In this document: in pieces, positions 16,658 through 25,849 of the stretch
How positions within the stretch are numbered: the stretch's first letter is position 1
Layout of the letters: each line of letters opens with the position of its first letter
Assembly: GCF_019711315.1 (NCBI RefSeq)
Contig: NZ_CP081294.1
Coordinates: 2,768,200 to 2,832,199, forward strand
Source: Qipengyuania gelatinilytica
GTDB lineage: Bacteria; Pseudomonadota; Alphaproteobacteria; Sphingomonadales; Sphingomonadaceae
Direction of reading: 5' to 3'
DNA length: 64,000 bases
The notes under the pieces: model-generated
Seen by the model: the letters and a program-made list of their open reading frames with translations, nothing else
Database searches by the model: none
What the model was told of the DNA's origin: nothing
Made by a program: the position numbers and the translations under genes

Positions 16658-17665
16658 ATGGCTACCAAGGTTGCAATCAATGGATTCGGACGCATCGGAC
16701 GCCTCGTGGCGCGTGCGATTCTCGAGCGTGACGACCACGATCTTGACCTCGTTTCGATCAACGATCTCGCCGACACCAAGTCGAACGCGCTGCTGTTCCA
16801 GTACGACAGCACGCATGGCCGTTTCCCCGGCACCGTCGAAGTGGGCGATAACGCGATCATCGTGAACGGCAAGTCGATCGCCGTCACCAGCGAGCGTGAT
16901 CCGGGCAATCTGCCGCATGCAGCCCAGGGCGTGGACATCGTCCTCGAATGCACCGGCTTCTTCCAGAGCCACGAAGCTGCCGAGCCTCATCTCAAGGCAG
17001 GCGCGAAGCGCGTGCTGATCTCGGCTCCGGCCAAGAACGTTTCGGCGACCATCGTTTACGGCGTGAACCATGAGACGCTGACCGCCGACGACGTGATCGT
17101 CTCGAACGCCAGCTGCACGACCAACTGCCTTTCGCCGATGGCCAAGGTGCTGCACGACACGGTCGGTATCGAGCGCGGCTTCATGACCACGATCCACAGC
17201 TACACCAACGACCAGCGCATGCTCGACCAGATGCACAGCGACATGCGCCGTGCCCGCGGCGGTGCGCAGAACATGATCCCGACCACCACGGGTGCAGCCC
17301 GCGCGGTCGGCCTCGTCCTGCCCGAACTCGCCGGCAAGCTCGACGGCAGCTCGGTCCGCGTACCGACGCCGAACGTCAGCCTCGTCGACCTCGTCTTCAC
17401 CCCAGGCCGCGACACCAGCGCCGAGGAACTGAACGCTGCGCTCAAGGCTGCTGCAGAAGGCAAGATGAAGGGCGTGCTCGACTACACCGACCAGCCGCTC
17501 GTCAGCTCGGACTTCAACCACTATCCGGCCAGCTCGACCATCGACAGCCTCGAAACCAGCGTGATGGAAGGCAAGCTTTGCCGCGTCGTCAGCTGGTACG
17601 ATAACGAATGGGGCTTCTCGAACCGCATGATCGACACCGCCGGCGTGATGGCGAAATTCCTCTAA
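16658..17665 (+). CDS. gap: Glyceraldehyde-3-phosphate dehydrogenase, type I
   Basis: GAPDH oxidises glyceraldehyde 3-phosphate with NAD and phosphate (or the reverse in gluconeogenesis). The 335-aa protein has the dinucleotide motif GFGRIGR (residues 8-14), the active-site block [12 protein letters not shown] with nucleophile Cys153, and the C-terminal [12 protein letters not shown]. It lies 15 nt after tkt and 13 nt before pgk, so tkt-gap-pgk is likely one transcript. Confidence 0.97.
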   Translation: MATKVAINGFGRIGRLVARAILERDDHDLDLVSINDLADTKSNALLFQYDSTHGRFPGTVEVGDNAIIVNGKSIAVTSERDPGNLPHAAQGVDIVLECTGFFQSHEAAEPHLKAGAKRVLISAPAKNVSATIVYGVNHETLTADDVIVSNASCTTNCLSPMAKVLHDTVGIERGFMTTIHSYTNDQRMLDQMHSDMRRARGGAQNMIPTTTGAARAVGLVLPELAGKLDGSSVRVPTPNVSLVDLVFTPGRDTSAEELNAALKAAAEGKMKGVLDYTDQPLVSSDFNHYPASSTIDSLETSVMEGKLCRVVSWYDNEWGFSNRMIDTAGVMAKFL

Positions 17666-17678
17666 GGAAAGCCCTGAT

Positions 17679-18878
17679 ATGAGCAGCTTCAAGACCCTGG
17701 ATGACCTCGGTGATGTGACCGGCAAGGTCGCACTCGTGCGCGTCGATCTAAACCTTCCGATGCAGGAAGGTCGCGCCAGCGATGTCACCCGGGTCGAAGC
17801 TGTGAAACCCACCATCCTCGAGCTGGCCGACAAGGGCGCGAAGGTTCTCCTCCTCGCCCATTTCGGCCGGCCCAAGGGCCAGCGCCATTCGACCATGAGC
17901 ACCAGCATGGTGCAGGGCGACATCGAGCGCGTGCTCGACCGCGAAATCATGTTCATCCCCGAAGTGATGGGGCCGGTGGTCGAACAGTCGATCGGCATCC
18001 TTTCGAACGGCGATATCGGCCTGCTCGACAACATCCGCTTCTGGCCGGGTGAAGAGGCGAACGATCCTGAATTCGCCAAGGGCATTGCGGCTCACGGCGA
18101 TTTCTACGTCAACGACGCCTTCTCCGCCGCGCACCGCGCCCATGCCTCCACCGAAGGCCTGGCGCACCACCTCCCAGCCTATGCCGGGCGCGCAATGGAA
18201 GCGGAACTCAAGGCCCTCGAGGCCGCGCTCGGCACGCCCGAGCAGCCGGTCGCAGCGGTTGTTGGCGGAGCGAAGGTTTCGACCAAGCTCGACGTGCTCG
18301 AAAACCTCGTCGGCAAGGTCCAGCACCTCATTATCGGCGGCGGCATGGCCAACACCTTCCTCGCCGCGCGCGGGGTCGATGTCGGCAAGTCGCTGTGCGA
18401 GCATGACCTCACCGACACCGCCAACCGCATCATGGACCAGGCCGACCACGCGGGGTGCACCGTCCACCTTCCTTACGATGTCGTGGTGGCGAAGGAATTC
18501 GCCGCGAACCCGCCCAGCATGCGCGTTTGCAACGTCCATGAGGTCGCCGAAGACGAGATGATCCTCGACGTCGGCCCGCAGGCGGTCGAAGCGCTGGGCG
18601 ACGTGCTCAAGACCTGCCGCACGCTGGTCTGGAACGGACCGATGGGCGCCTTCGAAACCGAACCTTTCGATGCTGCCACCGTGGCGCTTGCCAAGACGGC
18701 CGCGGCGCTGACGCAGGACGGCTCGCTGATCTCGGTTGCAGGCGGGGGCGATACCGTCGCCGCGCTGGCACACGCGGGCGTGAAGGACGATTTCACCTTT
18801 GTTTCGACCGCAGGCGGCGCTTTCCTCGAATGGATGGAAGGCAAGGCGCTTCCTGGCGTGGCTGCGCTTACGGCCTGA
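17679..18878 (+). CDS. pgk: Phosphoglycerate kinase
   Basis: PGK interconverts 1,3-bisphosphoglycerate and 3-phosphoglycerate with ADP/ATP. The 399-aa protein is close to the standard length and shows [12 protein letters not shown] (start), [11 protein letters not shown], the [14 protein letters not shown] block, [26 protein letters not shown] and the C-terminal nucleotide-binding AGGGDTVAA. The third gene of the tkt-gap-pgk run, followed after 4 nt by a 2OG-Fe(II) oxygenase-like gene. Confidence 0.97.
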   Translation: MSSFKTLDDLGDVTGKVALVRVDLNLPMQEGRASDVTRVEAVKPTILELADKGAKVLLLAHFGRPKGQRHSTMSTSMVQGDIERVLDREIMFIPEVMGPVVEQSIGILSNGDIGLLDNIRFWPGEEANDPEFAKGIAAHGDFYVNDAFSAAHRAHASTEGLAHHLPAYAGRAMEAELKALEAALGTPEQPVAAVVGGAKVSTKLDVLENLVGKVQHLIIGGGMANTFLAARGVDVGKSLCEHDLTDTANRIMDQADHAGCTVHLPYDVVVAKEFAANPPSMRVCNVHEVAEDEMILDVGPQAVEALGDVLKTCRTLVWNGPMGAFETEPFDAATVALAKTAAALTQDGSLISVAGGGDTVAALAHAGVKDDFTFVSTAGGAFLEWMEGKALPGVAALTA

Positions 18879-18882
18879 GCCG

Positions 18883-19524
18883 ATGGCCACCACGCGCCAC
18901 CTCTTCTCCACCCCCTTTGTCGCCGACACGCTGCAGAGCGAGCCGGGGATGCGCATGCTGCGCAATGCGATCGAGGAAGAAAGGGCGCGCGATGCTGCCG
19001 GGATCGATATCTCGAATATCGGCGGCTGGCATTCGAACACGCAGATGCTCGACTGGGGCGGCGAGGCGGCGAGGGCGCTGGCGCACAAGGCCATGACGAT
19101 GGCCGACGAGCAGACGATCGACAACCGGAGCCCGGAATTCAGCCGCTTCACCTGGCACCCCGAAATGTGGGCCAACGTCAGCGGCAAGGGCGCGGCCAAC
19201 CAGTACCACTTCCACCCGGGCAGCTTCTGGTCGGCGGTTGCCTATATCGACGATGGCTATGACGGCGATCCCGATCCGGGTCTTGGCGGTGAGCTCCAGC
19301 TACAGGATCCGCGCATGCCGATGATCCGCATGGGCGCCCCCGATCTCCGGCTCAAGCAGCCCGACGGCCAGCCGATGCACAGCGAGGTTTCGCTGCGTCC
19401 CAAGACGGGCATGATCGTGATGTTCCCCAGCTGGCTCCAGCATGCAGTGCGTCCGTTCAAGGGCGAGGGGACGCGGATATCGATCGCGATCAACCTCGTC
19501 GCGGTGCTGAAAAGGCCGAACTAG
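18883..19524 (+). CDS. 2-oxoglutarate-Fe(II) oxygenase-like protein (TIGR02466 type)
   Basis: A 213-aa protein starting MATTRHLFSTPFVADTL, 4 nt after pgk. The sequence contains NQYHFHPGSFWSAVAYIDDG and near the C-terminus PKTGMIVMFPSWLQHAV then GEGTRISIAINL, which match the putative 2OG-Fe(II) oxygenase family in which a late FPSWL-H and R-x-S/I-F/I-N block supply the second His and the oxoglutarate-binding Arg. The first His pair is in HFHPG. The substrate is unknown. Upstream in-frame ATGs would put the start inside pgk; 18883 is preferred. Its stop overlaps the convergent reductase stop at 19521-19524. Confidence 0.75.
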   Translation: MATTRHLFSTPFVADTLQSEPGMRMLRNAIEEERARDAAGIDISNIGGWHSNTQMLDWGGEAARALAHKAMTMADEQTIDNRSPEFSRFTWHPEMWANVSGKGAANQYHFHPGSFWSAVAYIDDGYDGDPDPGLGGELQLQDPRMPMIRMGAPDLRLKQPDGQPMHSEVSLRPKTGMIVMFPSWLQHAVRPFKGEGTRISIAINLVAVLKRPN

Positions 19525-20279
19525 CGATATTCGGGGTTCGGCGCGTCGAAGCGGCGGCCTTCCTTCCAGAGCTCGACTGAATTGCCCCACGCAGGGATGC
19601 CGCCTGCGTCCTTGAGCATGCGCGCCATGTGCATCAGGTTCCAGGTCATGAATGTCGTGTTCCGGCGGGTGAAGTCGTTGTCGAACCCGACATATCCGTC
19701 CCCGTCTTCCTTCGCATCGCCATAGCTCGGGCCCGGGCCAGCTTCGCCGATCCATCCCGCATCAGCCTGCGGCGGGATGGTATAACCGACATGCTGGAGC
19801 GAATAGAGGACGCCCATGCCGACGTGCTTGATGCCGTCTTCATTGCCGGTGACGATGCAGCCCCCGACCTTGCCGTAGAAAACGTACTGACCCTTGTCGT
19901 TCGTTTGGCCGGAATGACCATAGAGCCGCTCGATCAGGCGCTGGCAAACGGAGCTCTTCTCGCCCAGCCAGATCGGCGTTCCGACCACGAGGATGTCGGC
20001 TGCTTGCACCTTTTCCCATATCTGGGGCCAGTCGTCCCGATCCGCGCCGTGCTCTGTCATGTCGGGATAGACGCCGGGCGCGATGTCGTGATCGACCAGT
20101 CGCACCTGATCGAGCTGAACATCGTTTCGCACGAGGATGGTTTCGACCACGCCCAGCAGCTTGTCGGTATGCGACCCCTGGGGCGAGGGCTTGAGCGTGC
20201 AATTGATGGTCAGCGCCCTGAGATCGGAGAAATCCGTTTCGTTATCCTGACACAATTTCTCCTGGGTCTCATCCAGCAT
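19521..20279 (-). CDS. Flavodoxin-fold NAD(P)H-dependent oxidoreductase
   Basis: A 252-aa protein of the flavodoxin-like fold (WrbA/ArsH relatives), suggested by NCTLKPSPQGSHTDKLLGVV (flavin phosphate-binding region), ADILVVGTPIWLGEKSSV and YGKVGGCIVTGNEDG. Members are FMN-binding cytoplasmic reductases; the physiological electron acceptor is not known here. The start at 20279 has an AGGAGAG run 6 nt upstream. It converges with the 2OG oxygenase-like gene, with overlapping stops, and is divergent from the aldolase gene across a 125-bp gap. Confidence 0.85.
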   Translation of the reverse strand: MLDETQEKLCQDNETDFSDLRALTINCTLKPSPQGSHTDKLLGVVETILVRNDVQLDQVRLVDHDIAPGVYPDMTEHGADRDDWPQIWEKVQAADILVVGTPIWLGEKSSVCQRLIERLYGHSGQTNDKGQYVFYGKVGGCIVTGNEDGIKHVGMGVLYSLQHVGYTIPPQADAGWIGEAGPGPSYGDAKEDGDGYVGFDNDFTRRNTTFMTWNLMHMARMLKDAGGIPAWGNSVELWKEGRRFDAPNPEYR

Positions 20280-20404
20280 GGTCTCTCCTGTGCTCAACAA
20301 GAGATACGCACGATGGGCTGAATAGTTACACCCCCGCTGTTGCAGGTGCGAAGGGGCTTTTGTATGGGCCGCGCATACGAATGCACGACCCAAGGGATTC
20401 TCAC

Positions 20405-21292
20405 ATGACTTTCGATGAAATGCGCGAGCGGATCGCAACCGGACAGGGCTTCATCGCCGCACTCGACCAGTCGGGCGGTTCGACCCCCAAGGCGCTTCGC
20501 GGCTACGGTGTGGAAGACAATGAGTGGGAAGGCGACGAACAGATGTTCGGCCTGATCCACGAAATGCGCCAGCGCATCATCGAGGCACCCTGCTTCGGCA
20601 ATGGCAAGGTCATCGGCGCGATCCTGTTCGAAAAGACCATGGAAGGCGAAAGCGGCGGCAAGAGCGTGCCTGCTCGCCTGAAAGAGCGCGGCATCGTGCC
20701 CTTCCTCAAGGTCGACAAGGGTCTCGAGGACGAACGTGAAGGCGCGCAGCTGATGAAGCCCAACGCGAACCTCGAAGCCATGTGCGCCCGAGCAAAGGAA
20801 CTGGGCGTGTTCGGCACCAAGATGCGCAGCGTGATCAAGTCGGCCAATCCGGTCGGCATCAAGGAATGCGTCCGCCAGCAGTTTGCCGAAGGTGCGCGCA
20901 TCCTCAGCTGCGGCCTGATGCCGATGCTCGAGCCCGAGTATGACATCACCGCCGCAGATCGCGCCGAAGGCGAGAAGATCATGCTCGAAGCCATCGAGGA
21001 AGGGCTCGACGCGCTGCCCGAGGGCCAGCAGATCATGCTCAAGCTCTCGATTCCCAAGGAAGCCGGCCTCTATGCAGGCCTGACCAAGCACCCCAAGGTG
21101 CTGCGCGTGGTCGCCCTGTCCGGCGGCTACTCGACCGAGGAAGCTTGCAGCGAACTCGCCAAGAACCCCGGCATGATCGCCAGCTTCAGCCGCGGCCTGC
21201 TGCAGGACCTGCGCAAAACGCAGAGCGACAACGACTTCGACGGCACGCTTTCAGGCGCGATCGACCAGATCCACGCCGCCAGCGTGGCCTGA
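20405..21292 (+). CDS. fda: Fructose-bisphosphate aldolase, class I
   Basis: The enzyme cleaves or forms fructose 1,6-bisphosphate by a Schiff-base mechanism. The 295-aa protein is of the short bacterial class I type: ALDQSGGSTPKAL near the N-terminus (substrate phosphate/Lys region), FEKTMEGES, and the Schiff-base Lys213 in IMLKLSIPKEAGLY; VVALSGGYSTEEA and SFSRGL complete the family pattern. Start ATG 20405 is chosen over the upstream ATG at 20360 because MTFDEMRERIATGQGFIA is the family N-terminus. With tkt, gap and pgk it completes a group of gluconeogenic/pentose phosphate genes in one region. Confidence 0.95.
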   Translation: MTFDEMRERIATGQGFIAALDQSGGSTPKALRGYGVEDNEWEGDEQMFGLIHEMRQRIIEAPCFGNGKVIGAILFEKTMEGESGGKSVPARLKERGIVPFLKVDKGLEDEREGAQLMKPNANLEAMCARAKELGVFGTKMRSVIKSANPVGIKECVRQQFAEGARILSCGLMPMLEPEYDITAADRAEGEKIMLEAIEEGLDALPEGQQIMLKLSIPKEAGLYAGLTKHPKVLRVVALSGGYSTEEACSELAKNPGMIASFSRGLLQDLRKTQSDNDFDGTLSGAIDQIHAASVA

Positions 21293-21310
21293 CCTTAGGC
21301 TGCGAGCGGC

Positions 21311-21700
21311 CTAGCGCCGCTCGTAGACGAAGCGATAATCACCGGATGGGATCGTCCCTTCGCTGCGCTTTTCGGGCGTGGCGGAGGCGAGCACGAATGT
21401 GCGCCCCATGACCTCGTAGGGTTCGCCGAGTGTGATCTGTGCGGTCTGCGCCCAGTGAGTCGCCGTGATGCGCGTCGTCACCGTCAGCTTGCCTGCCCAG
21501 ACGCAGGTCGCGTCGGCCGGGCAACGGCTGTCTTCTTTCACGGCCTGCGGGGTCAGGATGACATCGCCTGCCCAGACCGCCTTACCAAGGCCGACCGCCG
21601 TTCCTTGCGAAGCAGCTTCCTGCCCGACCCGCGGCGTATCGGGGATGTTCGCACAGGCACTAAGAGAGAGGAGGGCGAACGAAGCGAGGAGCGTTTTCAT
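21311..21700 (-). CDS. Lipoprotein, unknown function
   Basis: A 129-aa protein with a lipoprotein signal peptide: MKTLLASFALLSLSAC, lipobox LSAC with Cys16. The mature part has two more Cys residues in SRCPADATCVWAGKLTV, probably a disulfide in the periplasm. It converges with the aldolase gene; its 3' end sits in a CGAGCGG/CCGCTCG hairpin (21303-21323) that overlaps the stop codon. I do not recognise the family beyond a small exported lipoprotein. Confidence 0.78.
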   Translation of the reverse strand: MKTLLASFALLSLSACANIPDTPRVGQEAASQGTAVGLGKAVWAGDVILTPQAVKEDSRCPADATCVWAGKLTVTTRITATHWAQTAQITLGEPYEVMGRTFVLASATPEKRSEGTIPSGDYRFVYERR

Positions 21701-21777
21701 GGCCCCGCTAGACGCGTGTCGCGCTTTCGTATCGCTGAACGGGTGACGAAGACGCGACGAGGCGATAAGGCGCGAAT

Positions 21778-22410
21778 ATGGCCGAAGAAATTCCCACCCA
21801 GCTTTACCTGATCTCGCCGCTCGACGTGTCGGGTGATTTTCCCAAGAGGCTCGAACGCGCGCTCGAAGCGGGCAAGGGCGTGCTGACCGCCTTCCAGTTC
21901 CGCGTGAAGGGCCTTAACCAGCATGACGCAGCAGCCTTGGCAGAACCGTTGCAGGAAATTTGCGCGCGCCATGAGGTGGCCTTCATCGTCAACGATTCGA
22001 TAGCGCTCGCCAAGCGTCTCGGGGCCGATGGTGTCCACCTCGGGCAGGGCGATGGCGATGTCCAGGAAGCCCGCGACGAACTGGGCCGCGATGCGCAGAT
22101 CGGCGTAACCTGCCACGCTTCGCGCCATCTGGCCTTGGAAGCGGGTGAGGCAGGTGCCGACTATGTCGCCTTCGGCGCATTCTTTCCCAGCAACACCAAG
22201 GAAACCGAGCACCAGGCCGAAACCGACCTGCTCGAATGGTGGCACGAGATGGTCGAGATCCCCTCGGTCGCAATCGGTGGGATCACGCCGGACAACTGTC
22301 GTCCGCTGATCGATGCGGGCGCGGACTTCCTTGCCGTGTCCGGTGCGGTTTGGTCGGGTGACGAAGTTGCTGTTGTCAAAGACTTTGCGGAGCAAATCGC
22401 CTCGGCGTGA
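21778..22410 (+). CDS. thiE: Thiamine-phosphate synthase
   Basis: ThiE joins the pyrimidine and thiazole halves of thiamine. The 210-aa TIM-barrel protein carries LYLISP, the substrate loop FQFRVKGL, FIVNDSIALA, GADGVHLGQGDGD, IGVTCHA, YVAFGAFFPSNTKE and VAIGGITPDN, in the family order. It is a stand-alone gene with no other thi genes or obvious TPP riboswitch in the 77-bp gap before it. Confidence 0.93.
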   Translation: MAEEIPTQLYLISPLDVSGDFPKRLERALEAGKGVLTAFQFRVKGLNQHDAAALAEPLQEICARHEVAFIVNDSIALAKRLGADGVHLGQGDGDVQEARDELGRDAQIGVTCHASRHLALEAGEAGADYVAFGAFFPSNTKETEHQAETDLLEWWHEMVEIPSVAIGGITPDNCRPLIDAGADFLAVSGAVWSGDEVAVVKDFAEQIASA

Positions 22411-22465
22411 GTTCTCTTTCCTGTACGGGGCGGGTCGCCTCCCCGAAATTCAGGAGAGATCCCCA

Positions 22466-23689
22466 ATGCGCAGCTTTATTTTTGTCGCCGTCTCGTCACT
22501 CGCGCTCGCCGCCTGTGGCAGCAATGATGCAGAGGAAGATACCTCCACCGCCACCGCGCAGGCAGAGCCTGCCGAAGACTATGGCTACGAGACCTACGAC
22601 GAGAACAATCTCGCCGATACGATGGCCTCGAATGACGACGCGCAGGGCATGGGCGACAGTGTCGCGCGCGAAGACCAGGATATTCCCGACAGTCAGGAGC
22701 GCCCGGTGATGCAGGCACAGGTCGTGCTCGATCGCATCGGCTTCGGCCCCGGCGTCATCGACGGCAAGATGGGCATGAGCACCGAGAACGCGTTGAACGG
22801 TTTCCAGGAAGCCAACGGTCTCGATGTGACCGGCGAACTGGACGAAGCCACCAAGACCGCGCTGTCCAACTGGGATTCGATCCCCGCAACGCGCGTGGTC
22901 ACCATTCCGGCGAGCTGGTCTGAAGCCGAATATGTCGACATTCCCGAAGAAACCGCCGCCAAGGCCGAGCTTGAGCGGATGGGGTACAAATCGCTCGACG
23001 AGCGGCTGGCCGAGCGTTTCCATACGACCGTGGAGGTGTTGAAGCAGCTCAATCCCGATGGCCGTCCGGCGGGGATGGAAACCTCCGCGCAGGACGAGCC
23101 GAGCGCCACACCGACGCCTGACAAGGAACAGTCTAAGGACAAGTCGGCGAGCTATTTCACCGCTGGCCAGCAGATCCGCGTACCCAACATTGGGGGCGAC
23201 CGGATCGAGAAGGGCAAGATCGGCGATCGCGACTGGCAGCGTACGCTGGCAAGCCTTGGTGTCGGTAGCGACCAGCCCGAGGTCGATCGCATCGTCGTGA
23301 GCAAGGCGGGCAAGACGCTGAAGGCCTACCAGGGCGACAAGCTTGTCGCTTTGTTCACCGTCAGCTCCGGTTCGAGCGAATTCCCGCTGCCGCTGGGCGA
23401 ATGGGACATCGTGGGTGAGGCGTATAATCCGCCCTACAGTTACGATCCCGCAGTTCTTTCCGGAGGCAAGGAAGACGGGAAGGAATATACGCTGCCGCCC
23501 GGACCCAATTCTCCCGTCGGGGTGATCTGGATCGACCTGTCCAAGGAGCATTACGGCATCCATGGCACGCCGGACCCGGAGACCATCGGCCGCGCGCAGT
23601 CGAGTGGCTGTGTTCGCCTCACCAACTGGGATGCTGCCCGCCTTGCGGGAATGGTGTCCCAGTCGACGCAGGTGATTTTCGAGGCCTGA
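22466..23689 (+). CDS. L,D-transpeptidase lipoprotein
   Basis: A 407-aa lipoprotein: signal with lipobox LAAC (Cys17), an acidic low-complexity region, a peptidoglycan-binding helical domain (about residues 75-140, VLDRIGFGPGVIDGKMGMST), and a C-terminal YkuD catalytic domain (about 270-405) with the active site HGTPDPETIG to SSGCVRLTNWDAARL (catalytic His and Cys near residue 382). It forms 3-3 peptidoglycan cross-links or anchors proteins. The start MRSFIFVAVSSLALAACGSN is chosen over an upstream ATG. It is followed 17 nt later by an M23 peptidase, another wall enzyme. Confidence 0.92.
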   Translation: MRSFIFVAVSSLALAACGSNDAEEDTSTATAQAEPAEDYGYETYDENNLADTMASNDDAQGMGDSVAREDQDIPDSQERPVMQAQVVLDRIGFGPGVIDGKMGMSTENALNGFQEANGLDVTGELDEATKTALSNWDSIPATRVVTIPASWSEAEYVDIPEETAAKAELERMGYKSLDERLAERFHTTVEVLKQLNPDGRPAGMETSAQDEPSATPTPDKEQSKDKSASYFTAGQQIRVPNIGGDRIEKGKIGDRDWQRTLASLGVGSDQPEVDRIVVSKAGKTLKAYQGDKLVALFTVSSGSSEFPLPLGEWDIVGEAYNPPYSYDPAVLSGGKEDGKEYTLPPGPNSPVGVIWIDLSKEHYGIHGTPDPETIGRAQSSGCVRLTNWDAARLAGMVSQSTQVIFEA

Positions 23690-23706
23690 GAGGCTAGGGA
23701 GGGGAC

Positions 23707-24396
23707 ATGAACTTCGTCGACAGACTGCTCACCATCGTCATCACCGCCACGATCACCAGCGCGATCTGGATCGTGGCGGGCGGATCGCTGATCGAAAACG
23801 CCACTGCCGACAGCCAGCGCGAGGCTACCCGTCCTGCGGAAGCTGCGCCAAGCCCGTCGCCGAGCGAAACCGCGTCCGGCGTCGCAGACGCGGCGACCGA
23901 CGTACCCGATGCGGGCACGCTGGACACGTCCGACGTCTCCGCGCCGAGCGATGCACAGACGCGCCAGCTAATGATCCCGGTCAAGAACATCAGGGCAAGC
24001 GATCTCACCGATACCTTCAGCGATTCGCGTGCTGGCGGGCAGCGGCTGCACGAAGCGATCGACATCATGGCGCCCAAGGGCACCAGCGTAGTCGCCGCAG
24101 CGCCGGGTACGGTAGAAAAGCTGTTCCGGTCGGATGCTGGCGGGCTGACGATCTACGTCCGCTCGAACGACGGAGAGACGATCCACTATTACGCCCATCT
24201 GGACGAGTACGCACAGGGCCTGAAGGAAGGGCAGAAGATTCGCCGCGGCCAGCGACTGGGCACGGTCGGATCTTCGGGCAATGCTTCGGAAGAAGCGCCG
24301 CACCTTCACTTCGCTATCCTGCAGACCTCCGCCGATGCGGAATGGTGGGAGCCCGCCAATGCGGTCAATCCCTATCCGCTGCTGACCAGTCGCTAG
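23707..24396 (+). CDS. M23-family peptidase (LytM/peptidoglycan DD-metallopeptidase)
   Basis: A 229-aa protein with an N-terminal membrane anchor or signal (about residues 7-30), an Ala/Pro/Asp linker, and a LytM/M23 domain (about 95-225). Metal-binding motifs are HEAIDIMAPKGT (H-x3-D) and APHLHFAIL (H-x-H), with a conserved HYYAHLDEYAQGLKEGQKI block. It hydrolyses cross-bridges or activates amidases in the periplasm. Directly follows the L,D-transpeptidase gene; the pair suggests coordinated cell-wall remodelling. Confidence 0.92.
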   Translation: MNFVDRLLTIVITATITSAIWIVAGGSLIENATADSQREATRPAEAAPSPSPSETASGVADAATDVPDAGTLDTSDVSAPSDAQTRQLMIPVKNIRASDLTDTFSDSRAGGQRLHEAIDIMAPKGTSVVAAAPGTVEKLFRSDAGGLTIYVRSNDGETIHYYAHLDEYAQGLKEGQKIRRGQRLGTVGSSGNASEEAPHLHFAILQTSADAEWWEPANAVNPYPLLTSR

Positions 24397-24755
24397 TCGC
24401 GGACCGGACCGGCACGGTGGCAGCGCAGGCGGCCAAGCTTGCCGTCCCTGTCGAGCTCCTGGAGCAGGCCGGAGGACACACGCATCATCTTGTGTCCCTT
24501 GAGCGGGCCGCGGGTGAAGGTCACCCGGCGACCTTCGAGGAGGTAGGTGCCGGATCCCTTGTCGGTCGTGTAGCTGGATGCGCCGGTGATCGAGAAGCCG
24601 TGCCCCTCGACCTCGTTCCAGGCCGCTCCATCGGCAACACCCGGCAGCGCACACACATATTCGCCCTGCGGCAGAAGGCCGAGGCGGCCCTGCGCGAGCG
24701 ACGGCGTAGCGGCGAGGGCCGCAGCTGCCAGGATTGCGTAACGAACCGGTTTCAT
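24393..24755 (-). CDS. Secreted protein of unknown function
   Basis: A 120-aa protein with a signal peptide (residues 1-22, MKPVRYAILAAAALAATPSLAQ). The mature part is basic and contains two Cys residues (YVCALPG and LRCHRAG). Its stop overlaps the M23 peptidase stop by 4 nt (24393-24396). No domain recognised. Confidence 0.7.
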   Translation of the reverse strand: MKPVRYAILAAAALAATPSLAQGRLGLLPQGEYVCALPGVADGAAWNEVEGHGFSITGASSYTTDKGSGTYLLEGRRVTFTRGPLKGHKMMRVSSGLLQELDRDGKLGRLRCHRAGPVRD

Positions 24756-24850
24756 GTCTTACCCTCCAGTCACCTGATATAGAGGAGAGGGGTGAAAATT
24801 TCCACCGCCTTGCCGTGGGCACCGCCAGCCTGTAAGGCGCGCTCCACACG

Positions 24851-24869
24851 GCCACTGGCATGCAGTGGC
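24851..24869 (+). repeat. Inverted repeat in the efp leader
   Basis: GCCACTG (24851-24857), GCATG, CAGTGGC (24863-24869) form a perfect 7-bp hairpin 26 bp before the efp start codon. It may be a leader hairpin or a regulatory site. No U-run, so not an intrinsic terminator. Function unknown. Confidence 0.35.
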
Positions 24870-24895
24870 GCTCTTTCACATCGAGGCTTATTCCC

Positions 24896-25459
24896 ATGAA
24901 GATCAGCGGCGTGGACATCCGTCCGGGCAACATCATCGAATACGAAGGCGGCATCTGGAAAGTCGCCAAGATCCAGCACACCCAGCCCGGCAAGGGCGGC
25001 GCCTACATGCAGGTCGAGATGAAGAACCTGCAGGACGGCCGCAAGACCAACGTCCGCTTCCGCAGCGCCGACACGGTCGAGAAGGTGCGCCTCGATACAC
25101 AGGACTACCAGTTCCTGTATGAAGACGGCGACATGCTCGTCTTCATGGACCAGAATACCTACGAGCAGATCACCCTGCCGAGCGACCTGCTCGGCGATGC
25201 ACGCCCGTTCCTCCAGGACGGCATGCAGGTGAAACTGGAACTGTGGGAAGAAAAGCCGATCTCGGTCGAACTCCCGCAGCACATCGAAGCCGAAATCGTC
25301 GAGGCCGATGCCGTGGTGAAGGGCCAGACCGCTTCGTCCAGCTACAAGCCCGCCGTGCTCGACAATGGCGTGCGCATCATGGTCCCGCCGCACATCGAAA
25401 GCGGCACGCGTATCGTGGTCGACGTCTACGAACAGACCTACGTCGGCAAAGCCAGCTAA
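24896..25459 (+). CDS. efp: Translation elongation factor P
   Basis: EF-P relieves ribosome stalling at polyproline stretches. The 187-aa protein has the standard three-domain length. Lys33 in [11 protein letters not shown] is at the position that receives beta-lysylation, so a lysine-type EF-P is encoded; no EpmA/EpmB gene is in the window. The start [12 protein letters not shown] is chosen over an upstream in-frame ATG at 24860. It is followed by a 117-aa hypothetical gene (27-nt gap) and suhB (9-nt gap), a probable operon. Confidence 0.96.
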   Translation: MKISGVDIRPGNIIEYEGGIWKVAKIQHTQPGKGGAYMQVEMKNLQDGRKTNVRFRSADTVEKVRLDTQDYQFLYEDGDMLVFMDQNTYEQITLPSDLLGDARPFLQDGMQVKLELWEEKPISVELPQHIEAEIVEADAVVKGQTASSSYKPAVLDNGVRIMVPPHIESGTRIVVDVYEQTYVGKAS

Positions 25460-25486
25460 GCATCGTCAAGCAAAAGGGTCGCATCC

Positions 25487-25840
25487 ATGGGCAAATCCAT
25501 CGCCAGTCGTTTCGACAATATCGACATTGCCAAGAGCACCTTGCGTGCCGTCATCATCAACGACGACGAGCTTACGCTGGAGATGGATTTCTGCCTCGAG
25601 CCCGAGCACGAGGATTACGAGCAACCTTTGGAAGGCGAGGACTGCTGCTGGCATCCCGGCCTGCTGAAGTTCGCCGGGATCAGCAAGCTCCAGCTCGACC
25701 GCCGCGAAGTTGCAGGCGAAAAGATGCAGCGTCGCTTTGCGATTCAGACATTCAACATCGAGGGCACCAGGTTCGACATGGCCTGCGAGTGGGGCGACAT
25801 CCACCTCCAGGCGCGTTCGATCCGCGTCCTCACCGAGTAA
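25487..25840 (+). CDS. Conserved-looking protein of unknown function between efp and suhB
   Basis: A 117-aa soluble protein with no signal or membrane segment. It is acidic in the middle (EPEHEDYEQPLEGEDCCWHP) and has a Cys-Cys pair and a third Cys (MDFCLEP), which could bind a metal. I do not recognise the family. Its tight position between efp and suhB makes co-transcription likely, so it may act near translation or RNA metabolism; that is inference from position only. Confidence 0.75.
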   Translation: MGKSIASRFDNIDIAKSTLRAVIINDDELTLEMDFCLEPEHEDYEQPLEGEDCCWHPGLLKFAGISKLQLDRREVAGEKMQRRFAIQTFNIEGTRFDMACEWGDIHLQARSIRVLTE

Positions 25841-25849
25841 GAGACTATA

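Noticed and set aside
14573-18085. Very long minus-strand open frame (about 1170 codons) across tkt, gap and pgk
   Set aside because: It is antisense to three clearly identified enzymes; high GC leaves few stop codons on the opposite strand. Its translation has no recognisable domains.
21701-21777. TPP riboswitch before thiE
   Set aside because: The gap is only 77 bp and shows no CTGAGA or thi-box pairing.
22411-22465. Extended N-terminus for the L,D-transpeptidase from an upstream ATG at 22313
   Set aside because: The lipoprotein signal peptide begins exactly at 22466, with GGAGAG in front; the longer start would bury the signal peptide.
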